This document shows positions 24,201-35,339 of a DNA stretch of 64,000 bases, one piece after another. Below the pieces are notes generated by a model. The model was given only the letters and a program-made list of their open reading frames with translations. It was not told the DNA's origin and did not search any database. Position 1 is the first letter of the stretch. Every line of letters starts with the position of its first letter. Where the stretch lies: assembly GCF_025370935.1 (NCBI RefSeq), contig NC_133473.1, positions 5,883,900-5,947,899 of the forward strand, written 5' to 3'. This DNA is from Choristoneura fumiferana (Eukaryota; Arthropoda; Insecta; Lepidoptera; Tortricidae). Both the position numbers and the translations under genes were made by a program.

Positions 24201-27200
24201 AGCACTGCGGCGTGGAAGGCAAGTGAAAGCCATTGCACTAATTTTTCAAGAAAGTCGTCATGAAGGTGACTAGTTTTTTTTACATAAATTATCGCATACT
24301 TTTTAGATATTGTGGCAGTAGTGCTGTCGCCTATGGGAAGCAATTTTTTAAATAGGTTAATATTAGTTAAAATTTTCTGCCACTTTAACACATACGTTTG
24401 TAGCGTAATCTGATACTTTACCAAACGAATTATCGGAAAAGATAATTGCAGCATGTAATGTTACTGGAACTTCATTTTGATCTGTTGCTATTTGATTTTA
24501 ATTAAAAATGAGCTATTCCATTAAGTCTGCAAAAGATTTGCGATCATGAAGATATACGTCCTGTATGTCAGTATTTTACTACGTAATTATGTCATGATAC
24601 ATGACGATACTCGTACCGTTTGATCATGTCATTGGCTACATCTGCAAGCGCTTCGCTGTATAACTTGATGATTTTAGGTTGCAGCATGATTTGGTTCACT
24701 TTAGTTCTTAATTCCTTCCACTTTTCTCCTTGTCTACAACATGACATCCAAAATTAAAATTCATATCAAATCGAATTAAAGCGTAGGTAGTAGTTCTATT
24801 GCGTAGGTACTTGTTATTTCTCTCTACGTTATGTGTGTCCTAATGACTGACTATAATTTCAATTTGAATTAGGTACTTAAACTCTTAGACAACTTATGCT
24901 ACAAAATCATCATAATACGAGTATAATAATAAACACATAATTACTCAGTTACAAGTCCCGTTGGTTGACAAAGATCGTAGTTTTTGCTGTATTTTTTGCG
25001 ATAGTAAGCCAACGATTCAAATCCTGGACGATTTGGCAATATGTTCTCGCTTCGGTAGATCTATAATCACAAATATAAATTTATAATATTAATTGATAAG
25101 ACTCTCATAAACTATTCTAAACAAGCTGTTGCTCGCAACTTCGTCTGCGAAGATTTCGTTTATCGCGCGCCCTCAGGAATAACACATTTTTCTGGGAATA
25201 AATAGAAGAATAAAATAAATGATATCATAACTTCTAAGTTATCATGATGCATGCAAAATTTCTAGACAATCGGTACAGGTAATGCGTGAAAGTGGAACAA
25301 ACAAACTCACATTCGCATTTAGAATAATAGTAAGGAAGTAACAATTAATGACTTGAATAAAGTCACCGATTGTCGTTGTAGAAGAATAGCGCTCGTATTC
25401 AAAATTGTATGTTCTTCGTCTGGAGTATAACAATGACGGCAAAGTGTAGTTTACTATCCATAAATACTAAGTACTTATACGCATAATCATAAAAAAACTA
25501 ATCAGGTATCATTTTTATGGGGTCATTGCTGACATACTCACGTCTCCCACAGCGTCAGCATCAAATAACCAAATCATATCCTGCTTCCCGAAAATTCCGT
25601 CTATTTTCGCTATTGGACCGTATAATTCGAAAATTCGTTTAGTCAGTGGAAATCCTTCGTACCCAGCCAAAGCACCTAAAAAAATTAATTAAAAACTACC
25701 TTAATCGTTACAACTACGGGATAAATTAAATATTAAATGCAAACAACTAAAATTACCACCGGGAAAAAAATTGTGTAACGGTCCAACTATTGGTAGAGAT
25801 GGTGGTCCTGGAATCTCCCTCCAAGACTTAAGATTTTGTGTAACTTCATCCTTGTTATTTATTGAAGATGAATCAGCTACGATGAAACTGAAGCAATAGA
25901 TATAATTAGGAACAAAAATTGCAATAATGTTATATATATATATATATATATATATACTAGCTTTTTCCCGCGGCTTCGGACACGTTAAATTTGGAGTAAC
26001 ATACATTTACTTTCTGCGATATTTTTTTTCGTGTTTTGATTGATTTTTCGGAGGATTATATTGAAATACGTTACGTTTTTTTTAGATTCAGACAGATGGT
26101 GCAAATTTTGTAATTCACCATATTCGACCAACATAATTAATCATATTCGTACCAACTATGGAATCATCATCATGTCAGCCGAAAGACGTCCACTGTTGGA
26201 CACAGGCCTCCCCCAAGGTTAACTTTGGAATGGAATGTGGAATTTTAAAAAACTCCTGATGGTAGGAGATCACCACCGCCCATAAACATCTGCAACACCA
26301 GAGGTATTGCAGATGCGTTGCCAACCTAGAAGCCTAAGATGGGATACCTCAAGTGCCAGTAATTTCACTCATCTAGGGAAATCGCAAAGTTCCCGCGGGA
26401 TTGATGTAACTCGATTTACAAAAAAACTTTCACTGACATAAAGCTACACTGTTTATCTACTTTAATCCCGAGAAATTGAAAAGTATGTAAATGTGAGAGG
26501 CATTGTATCTTTGAAAGAATTTTTAAAAACAGCCCCGGATTTGTATTCACTTATTTTTATTCGCGGAAATTTTGCATTTTTTCGGAGAAAAAGCAATCTA
26601 TGTCAGTCAGGGATGATGCTTGTTTTCGAAAACTTTTTTATTTTAGTTTATTTTCATCTTTTTAGCTATATATTTAAGTCTCTCATCAAGTCATATGTAC
26701 CCACATCAAAACTGAACGTACATGTAAAATTTCGTATCTGTGCTATCAATCCTTGAGGAGTTCCATCATGAGCAGACGACCCTGGCTGCAGCATTAGGTG
26801 GTGTCTATTATAAAAGCGCATTGTCATTTAAATTAAGCAATTGTGTATAGTTTTTTTGTGTGTGCCATTAGCTTTTGAGGAGTTCCTTTCTACGGAGACG
26901 ATCCTAGCCAGGATGAGTAGGATATCACTGCCAAATGATTGTATTATTATCACGTTTATATCAGTTTGCCAAATCTCCAGTCTCTAGTTTTATTACTTTA
27001 GATTTCGAACTCTACGTCCCTATGAGGCCGTATCCTGGGTCCATATTGGCTCATATACAATTTTTTTATTCAATTATTTATAATAATACCGCTTTGTAAT
27101 CATAATCATCATTTCTCCGAAAATTGTTTCTTATATATTTTAAAAATAATTATTTTTACCACTATCTACATTGTTCATAAAGATACATATTTCGTTTTTT

Positions 27201-29329
27201 TTTACTCATAATTTCATTAACGAGATTTAATCTATACGCATAATCTTATTTGGGAGAATTTCTTTATTTATAAATTTATTTTAGATAATCATTTGTACTC
27301 ATGTAAAAAAGCTAGATTATTTAAACTGAACGTATATCGGAACGTACACAGAGATTATGATTTACATTGGAGGGTATGCCTACTTTAGTCCGACCGCGTA
27401 TTAAAGCGGTAGGCTGCTAAAAAATCACGATTCGCATTCTTTGTTGTTCCTATACGTGTTTGTGTGAAATATGTTCGGTTCTGGCACTTCGCCGGCCGCT
27501 GCCGTGGCACGCTCGCTTCGCTCGCTCGGCTCGTGCACTGAGGGTCGCAGTTCTACCTAACACTCCTCCTCGCTTCGCTCGTCGTCGTACCTAACCAGAC
27601 CTGCCTTATAGAATAGGTAGAAGCATCGAATTAAGGAACCAATATTATTTCTTAGGGATAAATATAATAATCAGAGTATCGCAGTTTCGTGACAAATCTA
27701 AATTTAAATGACGGAAAATATAGTTCCCATATATATTATATATGTATGAATAGATTAGGAATAAACAAAGGTATACTTTAAAACTTATACATATAATACC
27801 AAATTTTATTACCTAAAATCGATATGTTGAATAATGATATACACATAAATTGTGGTAACAGAGGTATTTATATTAAATGACATTATGAATACAATAAATT
27901 CGTAGTTCCAATGATTATTGTCTAAAATAAAAATATATAATGATCTAATGAATGATCCTAATGGATGTAAAATTGTATAAGATACATTTTCGAAGTTTCA
28001 ATAATCGAATTTGCAATTTTATCCACCCCCGTATCCTAAAAGTGTATTTATGACCTCTCTAAAGCTTAGAAACCTTCAAATGCGGTACTAATATAGTATG
28101 GTGACTTTCAAAACTTTTATTTGAGTTCAACCTTTTTTGAACAAAATCGGATTGAGTTTTCAAAAAATTGTGTCAAAATAAAATGTTATTTGAATCAAAA
28201 GCATTATGGAGTATTGATATCAAATTTGAAGCAAATCAACCCCAAAATAACTTTTTTCTTCTTTTTAACTACTTTAGGGACTGCATTTCAATAAAATACG
28301 AAACACGTCTTCCATCAATTCTGAAAAGCAGCGTGAAGGAATCACGCTGTCACATACAAACTTCGCTCCCTTTTTCACCCTCTTAGGGGTAGAATTTCGG
28401 AAAATCCTTTCTTATCGAATGCCTACGTCATACAAAAAATACACCCTCCAATTTTCAGGTCTCTACGATCAGCGGTTTAGGCTGTGCGTTGATCCGTCAG
28501 TCAGTCATTCAGGACAAAGCATTTTATATATGTATAGATTGAACGATGTATATAGTGTTAGGTCCTAATCCGCACTGGGCTCGCGTGGGAACTACGGACC
28601 TAGCCCTCTCATTCTGGGAGCAGGCCTGTACCAAGCAGTGGGACGTATATAGGCCGATATAATGATGATGATAGTGTTAGCTTTGTTTGTGAGAGTGTTT
28701 AGAACTAAAATAACTTTTTTGCTCACCCGCGACCTTATGATAGCTGCGTTTATGCTAGATATGCGTGTCCATGTAGTTCCTCCACCTACACACTGTAAGA
28801 ACACACCCAAATCACACAAACCAACCTATCACCACCACAACCACACTACTCTGACGCGTTTAGAACTCAACCAGAGCTCATCTTCAGAGCAACGCAACCG
28901 TACACCATGCTACCAGATGTTAGATTCGATGAGAGATGTGTGTAGAGTGTTTAGATCATTTTTTGAGCACCACAATTGCTCATCGAATTCTGCTGCTGAC
29001 TGTGCATAATGCGCCTATAGGTACGATGCAGCCAGGAGGAAGCAAATAGGTACGGGGGTACATAAAAAGTATTCAGGCTGGTTTATTGTAAGATTTGCTG
29101 TCCAACTAGTCGTAATGAACTGATATAGTTGAGTGAGTGACGTGTCATTTTAAATTAGACAAGCTCTACCACGATAGGTTTCTAAGCAGTATGCTCTAGA
29201 GAGAGGATCTCAAAAAAATGAGTGCCCCCTTGTGTGGCTCTTTTCAGTAGTATCTTACCGAATAAACTTTTGTTTCATCCCTGCTAAACCCAGGCCGGCT
29301 CCCAGGCGTAAAGTCTGTATTTTGAACAT
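21289..29329 (-). CDS. Mitochondrial-clan cytochrome P450, copy B (10 exons, 515 aa, intact)
   Basis: Paralogue of the P450 at 338-8925, with every intron at the same place and phase. Exons in gene order: 29259-29329, 25757-25887, 25542-25675, 24945-25060, 24617-24733, 23141-23416, 22895-23060, 22177-22389, 21588-21759, 21289-21440; total 1,548 nt with no internal stop. Seen: a mitochondrial-presequence-like start (MFKIQTLRLGAGLGLAG), hinge IPGPPSLPIVGPL, I-helix AGVDT (about 333-337), ExxR in KESMRMMP (E379, R382), FIPERW, and heme loop FGFGTRMCIGRR with Cys464. The donor after exon 7 is GTTGGT, the weakest in the gene. The first intron is 3.4 kb and full of repeats. Several introns hold SINEs (21985-22090, 23475-23795). 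Monooxygenase activity is inferred from the motifs. Membership of CYP333 or a neighbouring mitochondrial family is likely but not proven here. Confidence 0.9.
21985..22090 (-). mobile_element. tRNA-derived SINE fragment
   Basis: On the minus strand 'ggcagccggatagcccagtg' gives a box A-like start and 'gggttcgatcccc' a B box, followed by a T/A-rich tail. It lies in an intron of P450 copy B. Not a tRNA gene: there is no acceptor pairing. Confidence 0.65.
23475..23795 (-). mobile_element. tRNA-derived SINE with RTE-like tail
   Basis: Head on the minus strand at 23720-23793: 'gtggtggccgagtggtttga' (box A) and 'gggttcacacccc' (B box). Tail 'gcctgtgcccagcagtggga ... atgatgatgatg', the same 3' end as local RTE LINEs. 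A decayed copy lies near 1090-1215 and a tail at 28557-28678. Confidence 0.75.
24087..24199. mobile_element. MITE of the 'gtctattgcgtaacg' family
   Basis: Arms 'atggtctattgcgtaacgtt' and inverse, inner 'acactcgcgatta' mirrored. In an intron of P450 copy B. Confidence 0.65.
25928..25957. repeat. (TA)n microsatellite
   Basis: About 14 TA units, directly followed by 'actagctttttcccgcggc', a Helitron-like terminus. Confidence 0.85.
26160..26385. repeat. RTE tail plus inverted copy of the 6926-type element
   Basis: 'catgtcagccgaaagacgtc' (RTE tail) to 26220, then 'gatggtaggagatcaccacc' to 'gccagtaatttcac', inverted relative to 6926-7200. Confidence 0.65.
26390..28530. other. Repeat-rich first intron of P450 copy B
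   Basis: Contains satellite-related words ('gacgatcctagcc', 'ggctgcagcatta'), a GC-rich palindromic patch at 27480-27600 ('cgctcgcttcgctcgctcgg') and a Helitron-like region ('cctcttaggggtagaatttc') at 28350-28400. No exon is recognised. Confidence 0.45.
28557..28678 (+). repeat. SINE/LINE 3' tail
   Basis: 'ccgcactgggctcgcgtggg' to 'aagcagtgggacgtatatag' and 'atgatgatgat', the RTE-like tail seen at 23475. Confidence 0.7.
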
Positions 29330-29517
29330 GTTTAAGGATTTTGAAAAATAACACTTTTGTCGCTTTAGTGGGCTAAGCAAGCGAAGAAACTAAGAATGCA
29401 ACAGGTAGCGAAGAGCGGAGTGATGGTACTTTATTGTTCGTGTTATCAGCTTATCGTCTTACCGCCTATCAGCGAGACGTAACGAAGCGCCGTCAAGTAA
29501 ACAGTCATGTCTTATTT

Positions 29518-30122
29518 TTAGGGTTCCGGAGCCAAAATGGCAAAAACGGAACCCTTATAGTTTCGCCATGTCTGTCTGTCCGTCCGCGGATTTGCTCAGG
29601 GACTATCAATGCTAGAAAGCTGTAACTTTGCACGGATATATATGTAAACTATGCCGACAAAATGGTACAATAAATAATTCAACATTTTTTTTTCTCATCC
29701 AACCGTATCGTTCGGGGTATCGTTCGATAGGTCTTTACTTTACCATTAGGGGTTTGCTAAGACGATTTTTCGATTTAGTGATTTGTTAGCGAAATATTCA
29801 ACTTTAAAGTGCAAATTTTCATTAAAATCGAGCGCGCCCCCCCTCTAAAATCTAAACCGGTGGGTGGAAAAAAATCAGAATGGTAGTAAGTATATCAAAC
29901 TTTCAAGGAAAACTATAACGGCTAAGTTTGCTTCAGAATTATTAGTAGTTTAAGAGAAAATAGCAGCCTAAGGTATAAAATATACCTAAACTTGGAATAT
30001 TCCGTATAAAATACGAAATCCTTAGAAAAATATTACTTAATTACATATTACATTTAATTTTTTCGCAATGGATACGGAACCCTATTTTGGGCGCATCCGA
30101 CACGCTCTTAGCCGGTTTTTTA
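29518..30122 (+). mobile_element. Full-length copy of the 'ggttccg' dispersed family
   Basis: Runs from 'agggttccggagccaaaatg' to 'gacacgctcttagccggttt'. Inverted, shorter copies are at 34528-34992 and 37694-37902, sharing both ends and the 'gtctgtctgtc' run. Confidence 0.7.
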
Positions 30123-30709
30123 TTTACTCCGTTTATTTGTCGACCATAAATCTTTGTAAGTAATAAAAAAACAGTGCAAAAAGCAGTTTAAAATACATAA
30201 AAGTACCAAAGTGTAGCGGTTATTTGTGCCCTTCGAATCGTTTAGTTCGTTTTGTACGGATGTGCTCCTTGTAAATGTAAATTTATTAAATAATAATTAC
30301 ATCAACTGTGCAAGTCGGTAGTTTGCATTCTAGATAAAATGCACTTTGAAAGTGGACGTCTTCATCATATGCCCTGCAATTTTTACGTCTTTTCCATACT
30401 AATAAACATAATGGTTAAATGGTCAAACAAAAAGGTTATGTCTCAAAGATTTTTTGCAATCGTACTAAGCAAGCGTCCTATATAATATTAATGAGCTACA
30501 TAGACAAACTGATGAGGCACTGCGATAGCGATTTTTTATTATGTATTTCTGGGTATATAAATTACAATAGCATAGAAGCTCCGCATTTATATGAATATTT
30601 ATGATCTTAGTACTGTTTTGCAATACCCTGAGAATTACACGATAAATAATCAATACTTAATATGGAAAAAACGATATTGCCTTTTCTCGTGTTATGTATT
30701 GGGATTGAG
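30123..30709. other. Gene-free stretch
   Basis: AT-rich, only short frames; nothing recognised. Confidence 0.5.
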
Positions 30710-31030
30710 GTTAGTGGGACATGTATACTCGTAGGTACAGGTATCTCCTAAGGACTAAATAGTGGATTCTATTGTTGCGTCCGTTCGATGATGGCCGGCG
30801 TGAAACAGAGCTAAAATAGTTATTTGTGTAACAAGGGAGCAAAATGGTGTATTTACGGCGAGGGCGTACATTGAATCCAGAATGTAGCGAAGGATTCTGC
30901 AACACAATCCTGAGCGTAGCGAGGGATTCTAAAGTAGAATCCTGAGCGTAATGAGGGATTCAAGTGTTAACGCCCAAGATGAAAATAATTTTGCTCCCGA
31001 GTCGCTCATACAACCTTTCACACCGAGCAT
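30710..31030. repeat. 'gagcgtagcgagggattct' repeat
   Basis: Internal repeats 'aatcctgagcgtagcgaggg' three times, flanked by 'atagttatttgtgtaacaag' and 'ttttgctccc'. A related copy lies at 48270-48490. Confidence 0.6.
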
Positions 31031-31431
31031 TAAGAAACTTGAAAAAAATAAATTCTAAATATTATTAAAGAAAATAGCGTGCAGCATAGAAAATGGCGTG
31101 GCTTTACAATTATCAACTTCAAAAAATGACATTCGCAATAAAACAATTAGAAAAGCCTTGAACAGAAAAGTTGCACTTTGCTCCCTCTCGACAGGGAGGA
31201 AAAGTTACTTTTCTTAAGGAGAGGTGTGAAAAAGTTTTTTTTTTGCTATCTCAGTTAGCAACGCATATTCGAAGCCTTTGTTTTTACCCGACTGCAAGGA
31301 GAGGTATTGTTTTTCGCGCGTATCTTGTCTGTATGTAATATTCCTTATTACCGCATATCTCTCAAACTGCTGGACGGATTTAGACAATTAAGGTATCATT
31401 AGAATCGTCCTGACAACTCAAGTGTCTCGTA

Positions 31432-31600
31432 AATACAAACTGAGACATGGATGCGCAGAAAAACCAGAAAAAGAGACCAGCACTGGGAATCGAACCCAGG
31501 TCCTCAGCAATCCGTGCTGCGTGCTATAACCCCTACACCACTACTGGACAGGAATCTAGACACGAATTTTTCCTATGCATACATATCTCAGGTTGCTTAT
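31432..31600 (-). mobile_element. tRNA-derived SINE, copy 1
   Basis: Minus strand 'agtggtgtaggggttatagc' (box A-like) and 'gggttcgattccc' (B box), then 'tctttttctggtttttctg'. Part of a pair with 31840-32100 in opposite orientation. Confidence 0.8.
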
Positions 31601-31839
31601 TGCTACTATGCTACTTAACTTACTTTTTGTATTTACGATATGGTTTCACGGGATACCCGTAAAAGTGACAAATTTGGAGTTGAAATAAAAAATACATAAA
31701 GACTCCAAAACATCAATCATAAATTTGATTGCGTAGTAGCGACATCTCTTGTCTGGGTGAGCGGTTAGTTCCGAAAGAATATGACGTCTGTCGACGCAGC
31801 ATAGATGTCGCTAGTGCTGCTGCTTTAGTAGCATAGTAG

Positions 31840-32100
31840 AAATAAGCAACCTGAGATATGTATGCATAGGAAAAAATCGTGTCTAGATTCCTGTCCAGCA
31901 GTGGTGTAGGGGTTACAGCACGCAGCACGGATTGCTGAGGACCTGGGTTTGATTCCCAGTGCTGGTCTCTTTTTTTGGTTTTTCTGTGCATCTATGTCAC
32001 AGTTTGTATTCGCGATATGGTTTCACGGGATACCCATAAAAGTAACAAATTTGGAGTTGAAATAAAAAATACAAAAAGACTCCAAAAAATCAATCATAAC
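31840..32100 (+). mobile_element. tRNA-derived SINE, copy 2
   Basis: Head with 'cagtggtgtaggggttacag' and 'gggtttgattccc', body 'ggtttcacgggatacccata', A-rich end 'aaaaagactccaaaa'. An extra tail-only copy lies at 31629-31710. Confidence 0.8.
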
Positions 32101-32521
32101 TCAAGTGTCCTTAGATAGGTGACGTTAAAAAAATAAAACATGGCGGCTGTGAGATGCAAATAATAAATCAACAAATTTTTTTTTTTGTAAAACGACTAAT
32201 ATGGGTATCGAAGTCAAGAGCTCATCATAAGTATCTGAAATCTTTTCAGTTCATTTTTGCAGGCGGGTTTTTGATTTTTAATTTATTACCATCAGTTGAC
32301 TCACTTGCCAAATTTCTTGCTCAGTTGTATAACAAAACTACCGGGGTTGAAATCAAAAAGAGCCCCTTGAATAAAGTAAGCACGTGTGCTGTACATATTA
32401 TATTATTCGGTAGCACACGATTCCCAGGCGCGTCACGTACTATCAAATTTTCGTCACACCGTTCAGTATGGGCGGACGTGATGAAAATTACAAAAATTAC
32501 TCGTATTAAATTGAATACTTA

Positions 32522-33207
32522 CAGCCTTATTCATAAAAAAACCTTAATTGAGGTTTGATCGGTCTGTTACTTAGCAGACTGATTAAGCTTAATAGACGGT
32601 TGTCAAGAAGTATGATTCATAAACACTTGCTAGCAGTCTGCTAGTTGTTGAGCTGCTGATAGACGGATTAGACGCGTTATGTTGGCCACCTGGACAAATC
32701 AAAGACAAAAAATGGCCTAATCGATAATTAAAAAAAAAAAATTGACAGCAGTGACAGCAAATTAGCAGGAAAAAAAATAAAAAGCGAGATGTTTGTTTTC
32801 CCGCCATTTCCGATCCGCATGTTTATGTTGTGTAAAAAGCCATAATTATGTTAATCATCCTATTTTTTTTCATATTTATTGTTAATTTATTGTTGCTAAT
32901 TTAGAGGATTTTTAAATACAAATTCCTGAAAATAAATTTTCCAGTTTTTTTTTTAATCTTTGCGTAGCCCTGCCTTCACTATAAATATCTTCGGTATGGT
33001 TTTTTGCTCTTGTCAAAGTCAGCTGTTCAAACTTGTGGCGGCCATTTTGTGACTTAGCAGGGAGATAAAGGAGGGTCTACGGTCCTCTAACTTTAGCAGA
33101 GCCTTGATCGACTGATTAGCGCTAACAGACGTTTATGAATCATGTTTTTTAGCATCGGGCCTTCAAGGAGCCTTCAAGGAGGCTCTAACTTTTTATGAAT
33201 AAGGCTG
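32522..33207. mobile_element. Inverted-repeat transposon relic with TTA duplication
   Basis: Ends CAGCCTTATTCATAAAAA and inverse, flanked by TTA at 32519-32521 and 33208-33210. About 686 bases with inner palindromes ('cttagcagact') and no transposase. A 3-bp TTA target fits the PIF/Harbinger type, tentatively. Confidence 0.65.
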
Positions 33208-33504
33208 TTAGTCTTTCGATCAATATCCTTTTCTATTAAATCTCTCACACACATGCCTAAAAGTATGAAGGAAGCTACAATGCATGATGATCAAAAAGCC
33301 GTCTGCTTTAAAATATCTTTAAATAAAAACTAAAATGAATTCTAGTAAGTTGTAGATATAACCAGCATTTAGGGTTAAGGTTGGTAGGTTTATGCATTTT
33401 AGCACTACTTAACTATAACCCTAAGCTAAACAGTTAACTCTGAGTCATAAAATGATAACTTCTGGCCACACAAGTGGCCAATAGTGCACCAAACCTCAAT
33501 ACTC

Positions 33505-33725
33505 CATCATCAACATCATCACCAGCCAGAAGACGTCCACTGCTGAACAAAGGCCTCCCTGTTAAAACGCCACAATAAACGACAACTTGCCACTTGCATC
33601 CACCGGTTACCCGCAATTCTCACGATGTCTTGTGCTTCGCCTTCCGGTTCGCGGTCGCCACTTTAGAACTTCCCCCCCCCCAGCGGTTATCTGTTCTTCG
33701 AGCGAAGTGGCCCGCCCATTGCAAC
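33505..33725 (-). repeat. RTE LINE C-terminal coding and tail
   Basis: Minus strand reads GHFARRTDNRW-like coding, then the tail 'aggcctttgttcagcagtgg' and ATG runs. Confidence 0.65.
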
Positions 33726-34527
33726 CTCAATACTTAATTAATGATAATCAGTAATCATTTGTTCAAGAGATATAATATTAAGTAATTTGTTTTTGATGGT
33801 CTTCATCGTCATTATGAATCCCTGAATGTTAACTAAAAATTTTGTGGTTATAGTAGGTTTGCTACTCCAAATTGATGTTTCCTGAATTGATTGATCCCGT
33901 GGGTTTTAAAAATACACACAGAGTAATAGACGATTACTGACTTTGATTTATAGTAATTGTTTAATGTTCCGTTTGGCCATTAATCATGCTAAATGAAACC
34001 CGGTACGGAGCAAATGGAAAAAGTTTTTCGCGTAAAGAAATGTGATGCGTGTTAAAAAGAGATGAAAACTTTATCGTCGTACTCAGAGTCAATAAAGTGA
34101 TAAGTAATCAAGTTGCAAAAGCCTGTCTTGTAAGCCAAGTGACAGCTCAAATACTGTGCACATGATGGTGTGGTGTAAGTAGAAGGGAAATTTGACGGGA
34201 AGACCTGCACGCATGTCAGGATAATGGATTTATTTAGCGTATCTCTTGCAATAAATAAATGTATTCGATGGCCAGCAAGCCCAGCTCACTTCACGGTACA
34301 AAATGTATACTAAAATGGTAAAGTTTCTTCATGGCACGTCGGAGCAGAATTTAACACAGGGTAATTATCTCGTAAATTGGGCTCGAGGGTAAGTTATTGC
34401 CATTCACTAATTAACTTTACATTAATTGCAGTAATAACAAACACCCTTGTTCTCCTGAATGCCAACATTGACTGTATTTAGCCTAAATACTCTCCAACAT
34501 AAATACCTACACCTGCAGTTAAGATAA
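33726..34527. other. Gene-free stretch
   Basis: No coding region or clear repeat structure recognised. Confidence 0.5.
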
Positions 34528-34992
34528 AACCGGCCAAGAGCGTGTCGGACACCCCCAAGATAGGGTTCCCTAGCCATTCGAAAAAAATCAAGCAATTATT
34601 AAGGGTTACCTTTCCCTATTTATTGCATTTTTTTTGGACAATAGGTTTACAAGATAGAGGGGGGGACGGACACAATTTTTGCTACTTTAGGAGCGATTAT
34701 TTCCGGAAATCTTCACTTAATGAAAAAGTTTTTGAGAAACCTTACTATCTTCTCAAAAGAGCTGTCGAACTATGTGCCACACGATGATGCAAGAAAAAAA
34801 TTTTTTTTTTCTATTTCTGTTACGGGTATTTGTAATTTAACTACAAAACTAAATTTCGGCTTTGACAAGATATCAGTACTCCAAATTTCATTGATATACA
34901 TCTTGTAGTTTTCGAGTAAAATGCCTGTGACAGACAGATGGACCTGACAAAACTACAAGGTTTTTGCCATTTTGGCTCCGAAACCCTAAAAA
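34528..34992 (-). mobile_element. Inverted copy of the 'ggttccg' family
   Basis: 'aaaccggccaagagcgtgtc' to 'gccattttggctccgaaacc', inverse of the ends at 29518-30122. Confidence 0.7.
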
Positions 34993-35339
34993 GGATCTGT
35001 TTTTAACCGACTTCAAAACAGGAGGAGGTTCTATGTTCCAATTTTGGTATTGTTTTTATGTGTGTTCACCGTTATTACTACTCAGTCAAGTGTGGACCGA
35101 TTTTCAAAATTCTTTTTTTATTCGAAAGAGTATTCTTCTGAGGTGGTCTGGTGATCTGATGATGGGATCCTAGAGAAATCGAGGGCAAACCTCAAATTTT
35201 ATAGGCACACCTATGGCGATTTCGGCATTTTTAGCATTACGATGAGCATTTTTATTCAGAAAGTATAATTTCGTAACCTGGACTTGATGAAGAAGACCGT
35301 CGATGACCAATGGAACTCATCAAAGCTAAGTAATGCTCG

